DNA of 36,509 bases from Phycicoccus sp. Soil748 (GCF_001428025.1 NZ_LMSC01000001.1:204259-240767); one strand, 5' to 3'. Counted from the stretch's first letter, positions 1 to 9,700 are shown. The notes: generated from the letters alone by a model not told the origin. Numbers and translations: made by a program.

Positions 1-272
1 GCACGCGCCACACCGGGCAGCGCGGCCAGGCTGCGGACCAGGGAGCCGGGCACCGTCTTGGAGGTCGGGCCGGAGTCGAAGTCCGAGCTCGCCGACTCCG
101 GGCGGACCACGACGTCACCGACGGTGTTGACGATGCCGTCGAAGGCGCGCCCGAGGGTGTCGGTGAAGATGAAGGACCCGGAGACGAACGAGACGCCGAG
201 GATGATCGCGAACGCGCTCATGAACAGCCGCAGCTTGCGGCCGAGAAGACTCTTCCAGCTGGCCTTGAGCAC
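1..272 (-). CDS. ABC transporter permease, FtsX/MacB type (N-terminal part only)
   Basis: Only about the first 90 residues are in the window; the gene runs off the left edge. It starts with GTG two bases after the stop of the ATPase gene, so the two are one transcription unit. The start reads VLKASWKSLLGRKLRLFMSA: a short basic cytoplasmic lead, then a first membrane segment (about residues 15-37, ending near SGSFIFTDTL), then the start of an extracellular domain. This N-terminus with a 'FTDTL' turn after TM1 is typical of actinobacterial MacB/FtsX-like permeases. Such proteins work with a LolD/MacB-type ATPase in lipid, peptide or antibiotic export. The substrate cannot be told from this fragment. 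The family call is good; the function is open. Confidence 0.8.
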   Translation of the reverse strand, partial: MLKASWKSLLGRKLRLFMSAFAIILGVSFVSGSFIFTDTLGRAFDGIVNTVGDVVVRPESASSDFDSGPTSKTVPGSLVRSLAALPGVAR

Positions 273-274
273 GG

Positions 275-1090
275 TCAGGCCCCTGCGGCGGGGTGGTCCT
301 GGGCGGGCTGGCCCGAAAGCCGGGTGTCCAGCCGCTTCATGCGCTCGAGGATCTTCTCGGCCGTGGGCTCGCGCATCTCGTCGACGACCTTGCCGTCGGC
401 CAGGAACACCACGCGGTCGGTGTGGGCGGCCGCGACCGGGTCGTGGGTGACCATGACGATGGTCTGCCCGAACTCGTCGACGCTGTGTCGCAGGAAGTTG
501 AGCACCTCCGTGCCGGAGGTCGAGTCGAGGTTGCCGGTGGGCTCGTCGGCGAACACGATCTCGGGCTTGCTCACCAGGGCGCGGGCGCAGGCGACGCGCT
601 GCTGCTGGCCGCCGGAGAGCTCGCTGGGCCGGTGGTCGAGGCGGTCGCGCAGGCCGACGGTGTCGATGACGGTGTCGAACCACGCCTGGTCCGGCTTGCG
701 ACCCGCGATGGCCAGGGGCAGCAGGATGTTCTCCTGCGCGTCGAGCGTCGGGATGAGGTTGAACGACTGGAAGACGAAGCCGATCCGGTCACGCCGCAGC
801 GTCGTCAGGTCCTTGTCCTTGAGGCCGGTGATGTCGACGTCGCCGACGAACACCTCACCCGACGTCGCGGCGTCGAGGCCGGCGGCGCAGTGCATGAGCG
901 TGGACTTGCCCGAGCCGGACGGCCCCATGATCGCGGTGAACTCACCGGCCGCGAGGTCGACGCTGACCCCGTCGAGGGCACGGACCTGCGCCTCGCCCTT
1001 CCCGTAGACCTTGGTGAGGTCGCGCACCCGCGCCGCCGGGGCGGCCTTGCGGGTGGGCTCCGTGGTGGATACGGGGGTGCTGGCGGTCAT
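275..1090 (-). CDS. ABC transporter ATP-binding protein, LolD/MacB family
   Basis: A 271-residue nucleotide-binding subunit. Walker A is GPSGSGKS at about residues 56-63, followed by a Q-loop (FQSFNLIPTL), the signature LSGGQQQR, Walker B IVFADEPTGNLD and the switch histidine MVTHDP. The 'ADEPTGNLD' form is characteristic of the MacB/LolD export branch and fits the permease directly downstream, 2 bases away. The first 20 residues are a disordered Thr/Ala-rich extension. I chose the ATG at 1090 because GGGAGG lies just before it; a longer frame to 1177 would run through the promoter region. It should power the permease at the membrane. A direct-repeat cluster upstream may be its control site. 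Confidence 0.88.
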   Translation of the reverse strand: MTASTPVSTTEPTRKAAPAARVRDLTKVYGKGEAQVRALDGVSVDLAAGEFTAIMGPSGSGKSTLMHCAAGLDAATSGEVFVGDVDITGLKDKDLTTLRRDRIGFVFQSFNLIPTLDAQENILLPLAIAGRKPDQAWFDTVIDTVGLRDRLDHRPSELSGGQQQRVACARALVSKPEIVFADEPTGNLDSTSGTEVLNFLRHSVDEFGQTIVMVTHDPVAAAHTDRVVFLADGKVVDEMREPTAEKILERMKRLDTRLSGQPAQDHPAAGA

Positions 1091-1157
1091 GGGTCCTCCC
1101 GGGGACAGGGCGTCGGTCGTCACGGAGGACAACGCTAGGGCGGCCCCGATTGCTCCA

Positions 1158-1200
1158 CCCTCAGGTGAGACCCCCACCGGCCCCTGAGTCGACCCTGAGG
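1158..1200 (-). promoter_or_regulatory. Candidate operator: CTCAGGG direct repeats upstream of the ABC exporter
   Basis: On the minus strand, CTCAGGG occurs twice exactly 11 bases apart (plus-strand CCCTGAG at 1182-1188 and 1193-1199). A related CCTGAGGG lies at 1158-1165. Same-face spacing of about one helical turn is what a dimeric response regulator would use, and exporter operons of this type are often under two-component control. No regulator gene is visible at this end of the window, so the assignment is inference. Confidence 0.35.
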
Positions 1201-1219
1201 TTGCAGGGATGGCCCCCCG

Positions 1220-2920
1220 TCAGGAGATGACGACGCGAGCCACCTCTCGCAGGTCCGGTTCGTCGTACTTGTCGCCCTTGACCTCGCCGAGGTCCCAGCG
1301 CATGACCAGGCCGCGTCCGCGGACCTGCAGGGTCGCGAGGTTGTTGTCGAACCACGGGCCCTCGGTCATCGGCCACTGGTACGGCGCGTTGGGCACCTTG
1401 GAGGTGCGCGCCACCAGGAGCTGCAAGGGCCTGGCCAGGCCCTTGCCGAGCATCGCCTGCGCGATGCGCGCCTGCCGTGGCAGCGGGTTGCGGATGGGTG
1501 AGCACACAGCCTGGATGATCCGGCTCGAGCCCGGTCCCAGCTCCTTGGGGTCGATCTCGGTGACGTAGGAGTTGTGGACGTCACCGGAGAGGAACGTGAT
1601 GGTGCCCGGCGCCGTACCCCGCTCGCCGTGCGCGACCTCGACGACCATGTCGAGCACCTGTTTGAATCCCTCCTGGAACGCAGCCCAGTGCTCGAGGTCC
1701 AGGGCTCGGCGCATCTTCTCGCCCCACCTGGCGACCCGGGGGCCCCAGGCACCGTTGGACATGGCCTCGTTGATGGCCTCGAGGTCGTGGATGCCCTGAG
1801 CCATGAGGAACGGCAGGGACGTGGCGATGAACAGGTGGTCGACGTCGCCGCGCAGCTGGCCGTCGACCCACGCCATCTCGTCGTCGTCGAGGATCGATCG
1901 ACGGTCGGGCGTGAGGAGCCGCGCGGCCCGGGAGTCGACGACGACGAGCTTGGACTCGCCCAGGTCGCGGGCGTAGCTCCAGCGGTACGTCTCGGGCTGG
2001 GCGTCGACCCGCGCGGCGAGGGCGTCCAGGACCTCGGTGAGGTCGAGCTCGCCGGCGGCACCGGAGCCCGCGTGCTCGGCGATGAGCTGCCACACCTCGT
2101 CCTGCGCCAGGTCCTCGGGGCTGAGGTTTCCCGCGTGCTGGTAGACCCAGTAGGACGCCAGGCCGCCGACGATGCGCTCGTGCCACCACGGCTTGGCGTT
2201 CATCTCGCGGTGCCAGTCCTGCGAGGTGTTCCAGTCGTCTCGGATGTCGTGGTCGTCGAAGATCATGGCGCTCGGCAGCGTCGACAGCAGCCAGCGGTTG
2301 AGCGGGTCGGTCCACGCGAGCCGGTAGAGGTGGGCGTACTCCTCGTAGTCCTTCAGCTCCTCGCCCGGCGGCTCGTCGAGGCTGCGCCGGGAGGCGATGA
2401 ACTCGCGCATCTCCTCCGAGGTCTCGTCGGCGTAGACCTGGTCACCGAGGAAGACCACGAGGTGCGGCCACTCGGCGGGGTCGGTGCGGGTGAGGTGGAA
2501 CGCGTAGGCACGCAGCGCGTCGACGCCGTTGCTCTTGTTGCCCTCGGCGTCGTGCGGGACCGAGGTGCGGCACGAGCCGAACGCCATACGGGTGGGCTCG
2601 CTGTGCCGGTGCGTCGTGACGCGGCTCGGCGGCAGCGAGGCGGTCAGCGCGTCGACCCCCGGGCCCTTCGGCGGCCATGCGGTGTCCCCGTCGACGTCGA
2701 CCTCGTACTCGCTCGTGGCTCCCGGCTCGAGCCCGTCGAGGACCACGAGCGCGTAGTGGTGGCCGTGCGCGCTGAAGGTGGACGCCTCCCACGACCGGCC
2801 GAAGGCCCGCACCGTGACCGTGGCGTGCTGCCGGGTCTGCACCCACACCGTGGCGCTGGTCTCACCCACGTAGCGCAGGAGCGGACCGAGCGTGAGCGGG
2901 CTGTCTTCGAGTGGAGGCAC
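1220..2920 (-). CDS. PhoD-like metallophosphatase (alkaline phosphatase D family)
   Basis: A 566-residue protein with an N-terminal fibronectin-like segment (about 1-95, 'ATVWVQTRQHATVTVRAFG') followed by a PhoD-type calcineurin-like catalytic domain. Visible metal-site motifs are AFGSCR, FLGDQVYADE, MIFDDHDIRDDWN and, near the C-terminus, FLSGDVHNSYV. Family members hydrolyse phosphomono- or diesters using Ca/Fe centres. Unlike secreted Bacillus PhoD, no Sec or Tat signal is seen, so this version is probably cytoplasmic; its substrate is unknown. The GTG start has no clear Shine-Dalgarno. A TAGAAA box 7 bases before it could make the message leaderless. It stands alone, 129 bases from the ABC genes and separated from groL by a terminator. 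Confidence 0.87.
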   Translation of the reverse strand: MPPLEDSPLTLGPLLRYVGETSATVWVQTRQHATVTVRAFGRSWEASTFSAHGHHYALVVLDGLEPGATSEYEVDVDGDTAWPPKGPGVDALTASLPPSRVTTHRHSEPTRMAFGSCRTSVPHDAEGNKSNGVDALRAYAFHLTRTDPAEWPHLVVFLGDQVYADETSEEMREFIASRRSLDEPPGEELKDYEEYAHLYRLAWTDPLNRWLLSTLPSAMIFDDHDIRDDWNTSQDWHREMNAKPWWHERIVGGLASYWVYQHAGNLSPEDLAQDEVWQLIAEHAGSGAAGELDLTEVLDALAARVDAQPETYRWSYARDLGESKLVVVDSRAARLLTPDRRSILDDDEMAWVDGQLRGDVDHLFIATSLPFLMAQGIHDLEAINEAMSNGAWGPRVARWGEKMRRALDLEHWAAFQEGFKQVLDMVVEVAHGERGTAPGTITFLSGDVHNSYVTEIDPKELGPGSSRIIQAVCSPIRNPLPRQARIAQAMLGKGLARPLQLLVARTSKVPNAPYQWPMTEGPWFDNNLATLQVRGRGLVMRWDLGEVKGDKYDEPDLREVARVVIS

Positions 2921-3015
2921 GGCACTGTTTCTACACGTCGCACCCGTGCGGTGGGTGCCAAACCCCCTCCCCGGGGCACCCGTCCGGCGTGCGGTATGGC
3001 GCCGGGTACGCCGAA

Positions 3016-3043
3016 GGGCGGCTCCCCTGCTGGGGAACCGCCC
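3016..3043 (-). terminator. Hairpin terminator after groL
   Basis: A 12-bp stem with a 4-base loop. On the minus strand it reads GGGCGGTTCCCC, loop AGCA, GGGGAGCCGCCC, with one T-G wobble, then TTCGG. It lies about 40 bases past the groL stop. There is no long U tract, as is usual in high-GC actinobacteria. Confidence 0.7.
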
Positions 3044-3081
3044 TCCGACGTTCGTGCTGGTGACGCGTGGTGCAGCTGGGC

Positions 3082-4782
<1,701 letters not shown>

Positions 4783-4823
4783 TCACGTCGCGCACGTTCC
4801 CCGGACCTCACTTTGAGGCCATG

Positions 4824-4851
4824 ATTGTCACTCTCATGGCGAGAGTGCTAA
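4824..4851 (-). promoter_or_regulatory. Probable groL promoter inside the first CIRCE
   Basis: On the minus strand TTAGCA (4851-4846), 16 bases, then GACAAT (4829-4824) gives a reasonable -35/-10 pair. It would be wholly covered by the proximal CIRCE, which explains repression. Box calls are by eye. Confidence 0.4.
4825..4851. promoter_or_regulatory. CIRCE element 1 (HrcA operator)
   Basis: TTGTCACTC, 9-base spacer, GAGTGCTAA. Against the consensus TTAGCACTC-N9-GAGTGCTAA the right arm is perfect and the left matches 7 of 9. HrcA binds this inverted repeat and represses groL until heat shock. Confidence 0.9.
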
Positions 4852-4859
4852 CGCCATTA

Positions 4860-4886
4860 TTGGCACTCCCCCGGGGAGAGTGCAAA
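4860..4886. promoter_or_regulatory. CIRCE element 2 (HrcA operator)
   Basis: TTGGCACTC, spacer CCCCGGGGA, GAGTGCAAA: 8 of 9 matches in each arm. Its centre is 35 bp from that of CIRCE 1, so the two form a tandem operator. Confidence 0.85.
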
Positions 4887-4962
4887 CGCCTCCCGGCCCG
4901 CGATCGTGGTGCGCGTCCCCCTGCCCCTCCCCCTTGCGCCTCGCCCTTCACCCCTCCCCCTT

Positions 4963-5066
4963 GCGCCGAAGTCTGGGACTTCGGGTCATACGAGCCGGAC
5001 CTGCGCCGAAGTCTGGGACTTCGGGCCATACGAGCCTGCGTTGACCCCAAGTCCCAGACCTCGGGG
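4963..5066. repeat. Upstream cluster of three phased 19-bp palindromes (copies 1-3)
   Basis: The core CCGAAGTCTGGGACTTCGG (stem CCGAAGTC, loop TGG) occurs at 4966-4984 and 5006-5024. The reverse-oriented form CCCAAGTCCCAGACCTCGG, with two changes, is at 5046-5064. Starts are exactly 40 bp apart (4966, 5006, 5046). Copies 1 and 2 also share flanks: GCG before, GG(T/C)CATACGAGCC after. In front of copy 1 a 17-bp tract, CCCCTCCCCCTTGCGCC, is itself repeated (4924-4940 and 4951-4967). The same core recurs inverted just after the DUF559 gene and nowhere else that I found in the window. Confidence 0.92.
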
Positions 5067-5091
5067 CACGGCGCACCACCGCGTGGGCGGC

Positions 5092-5105
5092 TACCGGGCC
5101 CGGTA
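5092..5105. promoter_or_regulatory. Perfect 14-bp palindrome before the DUF559 gene
   Basis: TACCGGGCCCGGTA is fully symmetric and lies 32-45 bases before the chosen GTG. It could be an operator for the winged-helix part of the encoded protein. A second, looser GGTAC...GTACC pair follows at 5140-5166. Confidence 0.35.
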
Positions 5106-5136
5106 CGCGGCCGGACCTGTGGACAACTCGAGGGCC

Positions 5137-6054
5137 GTGGGTACGGAGCACGGCAGCCTGAGTACCGTGCCTCTCCCGCTCCCATCGCTGCCCGCCTCCC
5201 TGCAGGGACGCGCGTTCACGCTGGTGGAGGCCCGGGCGGCGATGGTCAGCCAGGCGCGGCTCGAGGCGGCGGACCTGGTGCGGCCCACCTGGGGCGTCCG
5301 CGCCCACGACCACGCCCGCACCGTCGACGAGCTCGCCCACACCGTCGGCCTCGCCCTCGAGGGCACCTACGCGTTCTCGCACCTGACGGCTGCCCGGCTC
5401 TGGCGGCTGCCACTGTCCACCGCGTGGAGCCGCGAGGAACCACTCCACGTCATGCGCGGCGCCACGCCGCTGCGCCGTGCTGGCGTCGTCGGGCACCGCG
5501 GCCTCGCCGGGCGCCGTCACGAGACCCTCCGCGGCCTGCCGGTGACCTCACCCGTCGACACCTGGGTCGACCTCGCGAGGGTGCGGGGCCTCACCGCCGA
5601 GGACCTGGTCATCGCCGGCGATGCCTTCGCCACCCGCACACCGGACCTCCTGGAACCCCTGGTGCACGCGGCGGCCGAGGCAGCCGGTCGTGGGCGGCGT
5701 CTGCTCAGGGAGGCCGGGCCACTGCTGCGTCGCGGGAGTGGCTCGCCCATGGAGACCCGGGCCCGGCTGGCGTTCGGTCGGGCCGGCCTCCCGGAGCCGG
5801 AGCTCAACGCCGACGTGTTCGCCGAGGACGGTCACTTCTTGGCCAGGGTCGACTTCCTGTGGCGGGAGACGCGGGTCATCGTCGAGTACGAGGGCGACCA
5901 GCACCGGACCGACCGCCGCCAGTGGCAGAGCGACATACAGCGCACCCGGTTGCTCGAGTCACTCGGCTGGCGGGTCGTGAGGATGACTGCCGCGGACCTG
6001 TACGGCGCCGGGTTGGCCCGGTTCGTCGCCGAGCTCGCGGCCCTGGTCGCCTGA
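5137..6054 (+). CDS. DUF559 endonuclease-like protein with AbiEi-like N-terminal domain
   Basis: About 305 residues. The N-terminal part (LPASLQGRAFTLVEARAA...ADLVRPTWGVRA) resembles the winged-helix start of AbiEi-type antitoxins. The middle ('FSHLTAARLWRLPL', 'LPVTSPVDTWVDLA') is the usual linker domain of this group. The last 100 residues are DUF559, a Vsr/PD-(D/E)XK-like fold. There METRAR supplies a glutamate, RVDFLW an aspartate and VIVEYEGDQH the central acidic and His residues, followed by a D...R...L...GWRVVR helix-strand. It is therefore predicted to bind and possibly cut DNA; no substrate is known to me. The start is uncertain: GTG 5137 (used), GTG 5167, or ATG 4906, which would read through the palindromes. 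The palindrome clusters lie on both sides, the downstream one directly after the stop. Neighbours are unrelated, suggesting an inserted unit. Confidence 0.8.
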   Translation: MGTEHGSLSTVPLPLPSLPASLQGRAFTLVEARAAMVSQARLEAADLVRPTWGVRAHDHARTVDELAHTVGLALEGTYAFSHLTAARLWRLPLSTAWSREEPLHVMRGATPLRRAGVVGHRGLAGRRHETLRGLPVTSPVDTWVDLARVRGLTAEDLVIAGDAFATRTPDLLEPLVHAAAEAAGRGRRLLREAGPLLRRGSGSPMETRARLAFGRAGLPEPELNADVFAEDGHFLARVDFLWRETRVIVEYEGDQHRTDRRQWQSDIQRTRLLESLGWRVVRMTAADLYGAGLARFVAELAALVA

Positions 6055-6113
6055 TCGAAGTCCCAGACTTCGGCGCAAAGGGGGCCGCCTAGGCCCGAAG
6101 TCCCAGACTTCGG
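6055..6113. repeat. Downstream cluster of two phased 19-bp palindromes (copies 4-5)
   Basis: CGAAGTCCCAGACTTCGG is at 6056-6073 (core 6055-6073, first base T instead of C), directly after the DUF559 stop TGA. CCGAAGTCCCAGACTTCGG is at 6095-6113, again exactly 40 bp on. Both are the reverse complement of copies 1 and 2. Copy 4 is followed by CGCAAAGGGGG, nearly the reverse complement of the CCCCCTTGCG preceding copy 1, so copies 1 and 4 behave like terminal inverted repeats. Copies 3 and 5 share a right flank of the form TCGGGGYAYGGCGC. Confidence 0.92.
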
Positions 6114-6152
6114 GGTATGGCGCGGCCACGCGACCGGGTGGGAGCCTGAGCC

Positions 6153-6593
6153 ATGCCCGGTACGGCGCACGGTCCGGTCGCGGCCTCCAGCTTCCTGGTG
6201 GAGGTCGGCGGACTCGCCAGCGCCTTCTTCTCCCGGGTCGAGCTGCCGGAGGCGGCGGTGACCGAGGTGACCCACCGTTCGGGTGCGGGCCTCACCCCCG
6301 CGTCACACCTGGAGCCGGGCACCTCGCACTACTCCCACCTCGTGCTCAGCCGCAGCCTCACGGCCGACCTCGAGCTGTGGAACTGGTGGAAGCAGGCCCG
6401 CGACGGCGACGTCGGCATGCACCGCGAGGTCGTCGTGCGGCTGCTCGACGGTGCCGGCGAACCGGTCATGGCATGGCGGTTCCGGGGTGCGTTCCCGGCC
6501 GTCCACCGCCTGAGCCCGCTCGACACCACGACCCGCGCGCCGGTCATGGAGACCGTGGAGCTGGCGTTCGACACGATGGACGCAGAGAGCTGA
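6153..6593 (+). CDS. Orphan phage/contractile-tail tube protein (T4 gp19-like)
   Basis: 146 residues, close to the family's usual length of about 150. The layout matches gp19/Pvc1-type tube proteins: an early FLVEVGG strand, a basic turn 'THRSGAG', a proline-rich stretch, then the hallmark 'LVLSRSLTADLELWNWWKQA', a 'VVVRLLDGAGEPVMAWRF' strand pair, 'GAFPAVHRLSPLD' and a closing 'METVELAFDTMD'. Such proteins stack as hexameric rings forming the inner tube of contractile tails and extracellular injection systems. No sheath, baseplate, spike or ATPase gene is nearby, so this copy is an orphan of unknown use. The ATG is supported by GGGAG 8 bases upstream. It starts 39 bases after palindrome copy 5. 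Confidence 0.75.
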   Translation: MPGTAHGPVAASSFLVEVGGLASAFFSRVELPEAAVTEVTHRSGAGLTPASHLEPGTSHYSHLVLSRSLTADLELWNWWKQARDGDVGMHREVVVRLLDGAGEPVMAWRFRGAFPAVHRLSPLDTTTRAPVMETVELAFDTMDAES

Positions 6594-6701
6594 CCGCACG
6601 CGGCCCGAGCCGCCATACCCGAACCGGACCTGCCACCCCCAACCTCACCGCCAGCGCGGCTCAGCACAGGGTGCTGCCCAGGACACACGGTGCTGCCTAC
6701 C

Positions 6702-6743
6702 TCGTCGGCAGCAACCCCTGCTAGCAGAGGTTGCTGCCGACGA
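6702..6743. terminator. Bidirectional hairpin between the tail-tube and mannosidase genes
   Basis: A perfect 15-bp inverted repeat, TCGTCGGCAGCAACC / GGTTGCTGCCGACGA, around a 12-base loop that itself holds the palindrome CTGCTAGCAG. It lies between convergent genes and can serve both strands. Just upstream, GGTGCTGCC occurs twice (6670-6678 and 6689-6697), related to the arm. The rest of 6594-6776 holds no gene that I can see. Confidence 0.65.
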
Positions 6744-6776
6744 CGAGGAGAGGGCAGGACGGTGCGGCGGGCAGGC

Positions 6777-9700
6777 TCAGCCGCGGGCGAAGCGCAGGGT
6801 CACCACCTGGAAAGGGCGCAGCGCCAGGCGCACCCCGCCCTCGACGCGCTCGACCCCGGCGGTCTCGAGCGGGCGCTCCAGCAGGTCGACCGCCTCGACG
6901 CCGTCGAACTCGAACCCGGCGCTCACGATCGCCGAGGACCGGGCCCCCAGCGACTCATAGAGCCGGACCACGACGTCACCCGAGCCGTCGTCAGCCAGCT
7001 TGACGGCCTCCACGACCACCCCGCCGCCGTCCACGGACACCAGCGGCTCGACGACTTCCCCGGAACCACGGACGACCCGCAGCGGCAGGTTGACGCGGTA
7101 CCCCTCACGGATGGCGTCGGCGATCCCGGCGCCGGGCACGACGGCGTACCGCAGCCGGTGCACGCCGAGGTCGGCGACGGGATCGGGGCTCTGGGGCGCG
7201 CGCAGCAGCGACAAACGCACCTGCGTCGTGGTGCCGCCGCCCTCCCGGTCGCGACGGCTGACGTCGTGGCCGTAGGTCGAGTCGTTGACCACGGCGGCGC
7301 CGTACCCGGGCTCGCCGACGTGGACCCAGCGGTGGGCGCAGATCTCGAACTTCGCTGCGTCCCAGGAGGTGTTGGTGTGAGTCGGCCGGTGGACGTGCCC
7401 GAACTGCACCTCCGAGGTCGAGCGCTCGGTGGTGACGTCGAGGTCGAACCCGGCCTTGAGGATCTTCTCCCGCTCGCGCCAGTCGACCTCGGTGCCGACG
7501 TCGACCCTGGCCTCGCCGGAGGTGAGGGTGAGCAGCTGGGTCACCGTTGAGTCCCCGAACCGGCGCACCACCCGTACCCCGTCCTCGACCGGCTCGACCG
7601 ACTCGGCGTCGGTGAGGTCGGTCCAGGTGCGGCGGTAGTAGGCGTCGACGTCCCAGGCGTCGAAGTCGACGGGGGTGTCGGGGTGCAGCTGGAGGAGGTT
7701 GCCCGCCGACCCGGGGGCGAGCGCCTCGCGCCCGGACGCCATGTCGACGACGGAGGTGAGCAGGCCGTGGTCGTCGACCCGGGCGGTGACCAGCCCGTTG
7801 GACAGCACCCACCCGTGGCCGTCGGCCTCGACCGTCACGGGATCGGTGGCGTCACCGGAGGACGACCGCGGCCCGGCGCCGAGCGCGGGCACCCCGGCGC
7901 GCGGGTCGGGGCTCGCGTTGAACACGACCTCGGCCTCACCATCGCCGGCGAGGGCGGCCTGGGCGGCGTCGATGATCGCCGTGAGCTCCTGCGCGACGGC
8001 CTCGTAGGCGGCGACCGCCTCACGGTGCACCCAGCCGATCGAGGAGCCCGGCAGGATGTCGTGGAACTGCTGCAGCAGCACCACCTTCCAGATCCGGTCC
8101 AGCTCCTCGACGGGGTACGGCGCCCCCGTGCGGACCGTGGCGGTGCTCGCCCAGAGCTCGGCCTCGCGAAGCAGGTGCTCGCTCCGGCGGTTGCCCTGCT
8201 TGGTCTTCGCCTGCGAGGTGTAGGTGCCGCGGTGCATCTCGAGGTAGAGCTCACCGACCCAGACAGGGGCACCGGGGTACTCCGCCTCCGCCTTCTGGAA
8301 GAACGCGTCGGGGCGCTCCACCTCGATGCGCGCCGAGCCGTCGAGGTCGCGCAGCCGCTTGGCCCGCGCGAGCATCTCGCGGGTGGGGCCGCCCCCGCCA
8401 TCACCCCAGCCGAACGGCAGCAGCGAGCGCGTCGCGTCGCCCTTGTCGGAGAAGTTGCGGGAGGCGTGGGCGACCTCGGCCCCGGAGACCTCGGAGCCGT
8501 AGGTGTCCGCCGGCGGGAAGTGGGTGAAGACGCGCGTTCCGTCCAGGCCCTCCCAGCGGAACGAGTGGTGCGGGAAGCGGTTGGTGGTGTTCCACGAGAT
8601 CTTCTGGGTGAGGAACCACTGAGACCCCGAGAGCGCGATGAGCTGCGGCAGGGCGGCGGTGTAGCCGAACGAGTCCGGCAGCCACACCTCGCGGGTCTCG
8701 ATGCCGAGCTCGTCGAGGAAGAAGCGCTTGCCGTGGTTGAGCTGGCGGGCCAGCGCCTCACCGCCGGGCATGTTGGTGTCGGACTCGACCCACATTCCGC
8801 CGACCGGCACGAAACGCCCCTCGCGCACGCGTTCGACGACGCCGGTCCAGACCTCCGGGCGGTGGTCGCGCAGCCAGGCGAACTGCTGGGCCGAGGACAT
8901 CGCGTAGACGAGGTCCGGGTCGTCCTCCATCAGCGCGAGGACGTTGGAACAGGTGCGGGCCACCTTGCGCACGGTCTCCCGCACCGGCCACAGCCACGCC
9001 GAGTCGATGTGGGCGTGGCCGACGGCGGAGATCCGGTGGGCGCTCGCCCGGGCCGGGTCGGACAGCACTCCTTCGAGCTCGCCTCGCGCGGCCGACGCGG
9101 TGCCCGCGATGTCGGCCGTGTCGAGCCGGTCGAGCGCCCGGTCGACGGCCCGGAGCAACTGCCACTGACGGGGGTCGTGCGCGTCGAGCTCGAACGCCAG
9201 CTGGCCGAGGACCTCGAGGTCCTGCTGCAGCTCCCACACCTCCTGCTCGAAGACGGCGAGCTCGGCCCGCACCACGCGGTACATCGGCTCGCGCCCTGCC
9301 GTCTCGGGGTCGCCCAGCGGCGACGGGCGGAAGTCGAACCCGCCACCTCCGAGCAGCAGCGGGTTGGACGCCGACTCCACGAACAGGTCGACGGCCTCAC
9401 CCGCCCCGGCGTCGCTGACGCGCACCCACTGGTTGCGCGGGTTGAGCCCCTTCATCGGTGTGCCGTCGGCGCGGTAGACGAGGCCCTCCACGTGGAAACC
9501 GGTGCGCAGCGGGTCGAACCCGAGGTCCAGCCGCAGGTCCACGGGCCGGCCCGCGTGCTCGACGGGCACCTCCCCACGCACGCGCCACCACGTGGTGCCC
9601 CACGGCGGCCCCCACGGCTCCCCCACCCGCGCGGACGCGTACGGCGCGGCCAGCCCCTCCGCGACCGGCACCGGCTCGCCCGGGGCGTCCCACCGCCCGA

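Noticed and set aside
4868..4877. CCCCCGGGGA palindrome as a separate operator
   Set aside because: It is the spacer of the second CIRCE element.
4966..5064. CRISPR-like array (19-bp repeats, 21-bp spacers)
   Set aside because: Only three and two copies, palindromic with one inverted member, spacers partly alike, and no cas genes.
4906..5136. Longer N-terminus for the DUF559 protein from ATG 4906
   Set aside because: It would translate the palindromes into low-complexity Pro/Ser sequence unlike the family; the recognisable domain begins after 5160.
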